This document shows, one piece after another, positions 61,791 to 64,000 of a stretch of DNA of 64,000 nt (its first letter is position 1; every line of letters begins with the position of its first letter). A program made the position numbers and the translations under genes. The stretch is from Synergistaceae bacterium DZ-S4. Its GTDB lineage: Bacteria > Synergistota > Synergistia > Synergistales > Synergistaceae. The stretch spans positions 1 through 64,000 of the forward strand of contig JAPCWD010000002.1 of assembly GCA_025943965.1 (NCBI GenBank). Direction: 5' to 3'. The notes beneath the pieces were generated by a model. That model did no database searches and was not told the DNA's origin. It worked only from the letters and a program-made list of their open reading frames with translations.

Positions 61791-63224
61791 TTATTGATCT
61801 CCCAGGGAGAAAAACATTTTGCCCGGGTTAAGAATGTTAAGCGGATCAAATGAGCGCTTGATGCCCCTTAAGAGATCGAGTTCAGCGGGGGATTTGCTCT
61901 GTGTGATTATATGCTGCTTGACATGTCCGACACCGTGCTCGCCGCTGCCGACGCCTCCCAGTTCTATCGCCTCTTTTATAAGCGCTTCGAAGAATTCTTC
62001 AGAGTAAATTGCCCACTTTTCCGGAGTCATCCCCTCAGGCTTTATGGGAATAGGATGAATATTTCCGTCGCCGATGTGGGCAATTATTCCCATTTCTAGG
62101 CCCCATTCCCGACCCGCGGCGTCTATCCTCCTGAGCATTTCCGGTACGGCGGAGAGAGGGACCATCAGGTCTCCTGAACTGCATGCGTGGGGATCTTTGG
62201 CCCTCATGCCCTCAAGGCCGTTCTGCCTGACGTTCCACATTGCCGCGGAATCTGTCCTGCTCTCTGCCACAAAAACTTCGAAAGCCCCGCAGGACAAACA
62301 GATCTTGCCGACTGCTTCATAGCTCTCTTCAAGCTGTTCTTCGTTGTCGCCCTCGATCTGTATGATAAGATACCCCTCGCTCCTCTCCTGTTCAGGCAGC
62401 CTGCAGCCTAGGTATTCTGTCGTGTATCTTACAAGGTTCCTGTCCATGAACTCACAGGAAATGATTTTTTTCCCTGAACTGATCACCTTGGAAACGCTTT
62501 CGACCAGTTTTTCGATATCGGGGTAACATGCGAGGAGATTGACCGTCTTTCCCGGTTTGGGTTCGAGGTTCACGATCAGCTTTGTGACGATGGCAAGCGT
62601 ACCCTCGCTTCCTATCAGAAGCTGAAGGATGTTGTATCCCCAGGAATCTTTCCTGTATCGGCCTCCCAGCTCCATTATCTCCCCCGACGGAAGGACGGCC
62701 TCGGCTCCCAAGATGTGCCTCCTGGTGCTGCCGTATCTTACGACCTTTCCTCCGCCGGCGTTAGTTGCAAAATTGCCCCCTATGAAACTGGTCTCGGTAC
62801 TCATTGGGTATCCGGCGTACAGAAAGCCCTTCTCTGCCGCCGCCCTGCAGAGATCGTTTGTGACGACCCCCGGTTCTACGACTGCAACCCTGTTGACGGG
62901 GTCTATCTCAAGTATCGCGTTCATCCTTTCAAGAGAGAGGACTATTCCTCCTGCCAGTGGAACAGCCCCTCCGTTCAGGCCGCTCCCGGCTCCCCTCGGA
63001 GTAACAGGTATCCTGTAATGTGAGGCGATCTTCATCACTGCGCTGACCTGTCCCGTGTTATCAGGACGGACTACAGCCTCCGGCATGTGTCCCCATATCC
63101 TGCCTGCCTGATCCCACGAATAATTTTCCAGAAGATCCCTGTCGTCAGTTATGATTCCTCCTGTACCGAGGACGGATGCGAGTTCGCTGATCATTTTCTC
63201 CGTCAGTCTGCCGTAGGTATCCAT
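61791..63224 (-). CDS. FAD-linked 2-hydroxyacid dehydrogenase (GlcD/lactate dehydrogenase type)
   Basis: 477-residue flavoprotein of the FAD-binding oxidase/VAO family. N-terminal FAD domain with VTPRGAGSGLNGGAVPLAGG, GGNFATNAGG and LLIGSEGTLAIVTKL; C-terminal substrate domain with IIAHIGDGNIHPIPI and GGVGSGEHGVGHVK (His ligands). Such GlcD-like subunits oxidise glycolate, D-lactate or related hydroxyacids. It follows etfA directly on the same strand, the arrangement of electron-confurcating lactate dehydrogenase (Ldh-EtfB-EtfA), in which NAD+ and ferredoxin cooperate. Substrate is inferred only. Confidence 0.88.
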   Translation of the reverse strand: MDTYGRLTEKMISELASVLGTGGIITDDRDLLENYSWDQAGRIWGHMPEAVVRPDNTGQVSAVMKIASHYRIPVTPRGAGSGLNGGAVPLAGGIVLSLERMNAILEIDPVNRVAVVEPGVVTNDLCRAAAEKGFLYAGYPMSTETSFIGGNFATNAGGGKVVRYGSTRRHILGAEAVLPSGEIMELGGRYRKDSWGYNILQLLIGSEGTLAIVTKLIVNLEPKPGKTVNLLACYPDIEKLVESVSKVISSGKKIISCEFMDRNLVRYTTEYLGCRLPEQERSEGYLIIQIEGDNEEQLEESYEAVGKICLSCGAFEVFVAESRTDSAAMWNVRQNGLEGMRAKDPHACSSGDLMVPLSAVPEMLRRIDAAGREWGLEMGIIAHIGDGNIHPIPIKPEGMTPEKWAIYSEEFFEALIKEAIELGGVGSGEHGVGHVKQHIITQSKSPAELDLLRGIKRSFDPLNILNPGKMFFSLGDQ

Positions 63225-63226
63225 CT

Positions 63227-64000
63227 CTAGCTCTGCCTTTTCTTCAGGGAATCTATAAGGGCATCAAGGACCTCCGTTGCGTCGCCCTGAATGCTCAGGT
63301 CCGCCACTCTGAAGATCGGTGCCTCGGGATCATGGTTGACTGCTATTATCGTTTCCGCACCTGACATTCCGGCAATATGCTGGACTGCACCGGATATCCC
63401 AAAGGCCAGGTATATCCTTGGAGTGACAGATTTGCCGCTGAGTCCTACCTGGGCAGAATAGGGCGCCCAGCCCAGATCGACCGCCATGCGTGAAGCTCCG
63501 ACGGTCCCTCCCAGGAGTCTTGCAAGTTTCTCAAGCTTTGCAAAATTTTTCGCGTTTTTCATGCCCTTGCCGCCGGAGATGATTATCTCCGCTTCCTGAA
63601 TTGGCAGTCCTACAGATGTTTCGGGCGTGAACCCGAGGAATTTCAGCGCAGATCCGAGCAGATCCTGAGAGGGGGATATTCTTATCAGCTCGCCTTTACG
63701 CGACCTGTCGGGTTCAAGGGGTCTTTTAGATTTTGGTCTCACTGTACACATCTGGGGATCCCGTCCCTTTGTCTTTATGTCAGCCATGACGTTGCCACCG
63801 ATGGCGGGTCTTGTCTGGATCAGTCTGCCGGATCCGGGGTCTATCGAAAGTTCAGTGCAGTCCGCCGTAAGTCCGCAGCCGATCCTGGCGCTGAGCATCG
63901 GCATGACTGTCCTGCCCCTTGTCGTAGCCGAGGCGATCAGTATGGAGGGGCTGTATCTGCCGGTCAGATCTTCAAGTATGCTTACCTGCGCATCGCAGAG
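63227..64000 (-). CDS. etfA: Electron transfer flavoprotein alpha subunit (5' end outside the window)
   Basis: C-terminal 257 residues of EtfA; the frame stays open to the window edge, so the apparent ATG at 63904 is internal (it follows ASATTRGRTV). The FAD-binding domain is clear: ISGGKGMKNAKNFAKLEKLA, GASRMAVDLGWAPYSAQVG and the signature PRIYLAFGISGAVQHIAGM. EtfA shuttles electrons between dehydrogenases and NAD, ferredoxin or quinone. It precedes the GlcD-like dehydrogenase by two bases and etfB is expected just outside the window. Confidence 0.94.
   Translation of the reverse strand, partial: LCDAQVSILEDLTGRYSPSILIASATTRGRTVMPMLSARIGCGLTADCTELSIDPGSGRLIQTRPAIGGNVMADIKTKGRDPQMCTVRPKSKRPLEPDRSRKGELIRISPSQDLLGSALKFLGFTPETSVGLPIQEAEIIISGGKGMKNAKNFAKLEKLARLLGGTVGASRMAVDLGWAPYSAQVGLSGKSVTPRIYLAFGISGAVQHIAGMSGAETIIAVNHDPEAPIFRVADLSIQGDATEVLDALIDSLKKRQS

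Noticed and set aside
63227..63904. EtfA as a complete 225-residue gene starting at 63904
   Set aside because: The frame stays open to the window edge and the preceding codons (ASATTRGRTV) are conserved EtfA sequence, so the gene is cut by the window.
1..64000. tRNA or rRNA genes, CRISPR arrays, insertion sequences, prophage
   Set aside because: Reading both strands I found no tRNA-like cloverleaf with a T-loop, no rRNA, no spaced direct-repeat array, no transposase or integrase and no phage genes. A tRNAscan and repeat search would settle this.

Overview
The window looks like the chromosome of an anaerobic, amino-acid-fermenting diderm, most probably a member of the Synergistota. That assignment is inferred from gene content, not from a database search. 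It rests on two complete branched-chain amino acid ABC transporter operons, a glycine reductase cluster with a selenocysteine-containing GrdB, an oxygen-independent ribonucleotide reductase (nrdR-nrdD-nrdG), and heptose/LPS assembly genes sitting next to genes usual in Firmicutes (divIVA, ylmE, rny-ymdB, a DUF2232 protein next to rplI). TTG and GTG starts are common, and many genes overlap by ATGA.

Layout. 0.3-4.8 kb: first Liv-type ABC operon (binding protein, two permeases, two ATPases). 5.0-8.7 kb: prmA-rsmE-mtaB, then rpsU-yqeY (RNA and protein modification, ribosome). 8.8-9.9 kb: a class V aminotransferase. 10.0-13.4 kb: nrdR-nrdD-nrdG behind a promoter carrying NrdR-box-like sequences. 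13.5-18.1 kb: second Liv operon of the same layout. 18.3-31.0 kb: housekeeping genes pgsA, an M20 hydrolase, secA, an exported DUF3857/transglutaminase-like protein, argS, ftsB/divIC, rpsF-ssb-rpsR, DUF2232, rplI and dnaB. 31.1-40.0 kb: a surface polysaccharide/LPS cluster with two O-antigen-ligase-type proteins, two GT4 and one GT9 glycosyltransferases and a complete ADP-heptose set (hldE, gmhB, gmhA); much of it is visibly richer in A+T than its surroundings. 40.1-42.6 kb (minus): an FMN/Fe-S flavoprotein, galE and a dapA-family aldolase. 42.7-52.7 kb: queD-folE2, an RlmI-type methyltransferase, a HAD phosphatase, a HlyD-like protein, ylmE, divIVA, recG, rny, ymdB. 53.0-60.7 kb: an NSS sodium symporter, then a glycine riboswitch and grdX-grdE-grdB(Sec)-grdC-grdD. 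60.8-64.0 kb (minus): metQ with an unusual Met-rich leader ORF and terminator, then an FAD-linked dehydrogenase and the end of etfA.

How the parts fit. Imported branched-chain and other amino acids are probably the carbon and energy source. Glycine reductase turns glycine into acetyl phosphate and so ATP, and it is controlled by a glycine riboswitch whose terminator runs into the grdX coding start. The FAD dehydrogenase plus EtfA may form an electron-confurcating 2-hydroxyacid dehydrogenase. The heptose genes imply an LPS-bearing outer membrane. The most noteworthy regulatory elements are the riboswitch/terminator embedded in grdX, the in-frame UGA of grdB with its hairpin, the Met-rich leader peptide with terminator ahead of metQ, and the NrdR boxes ahead of nrdR.
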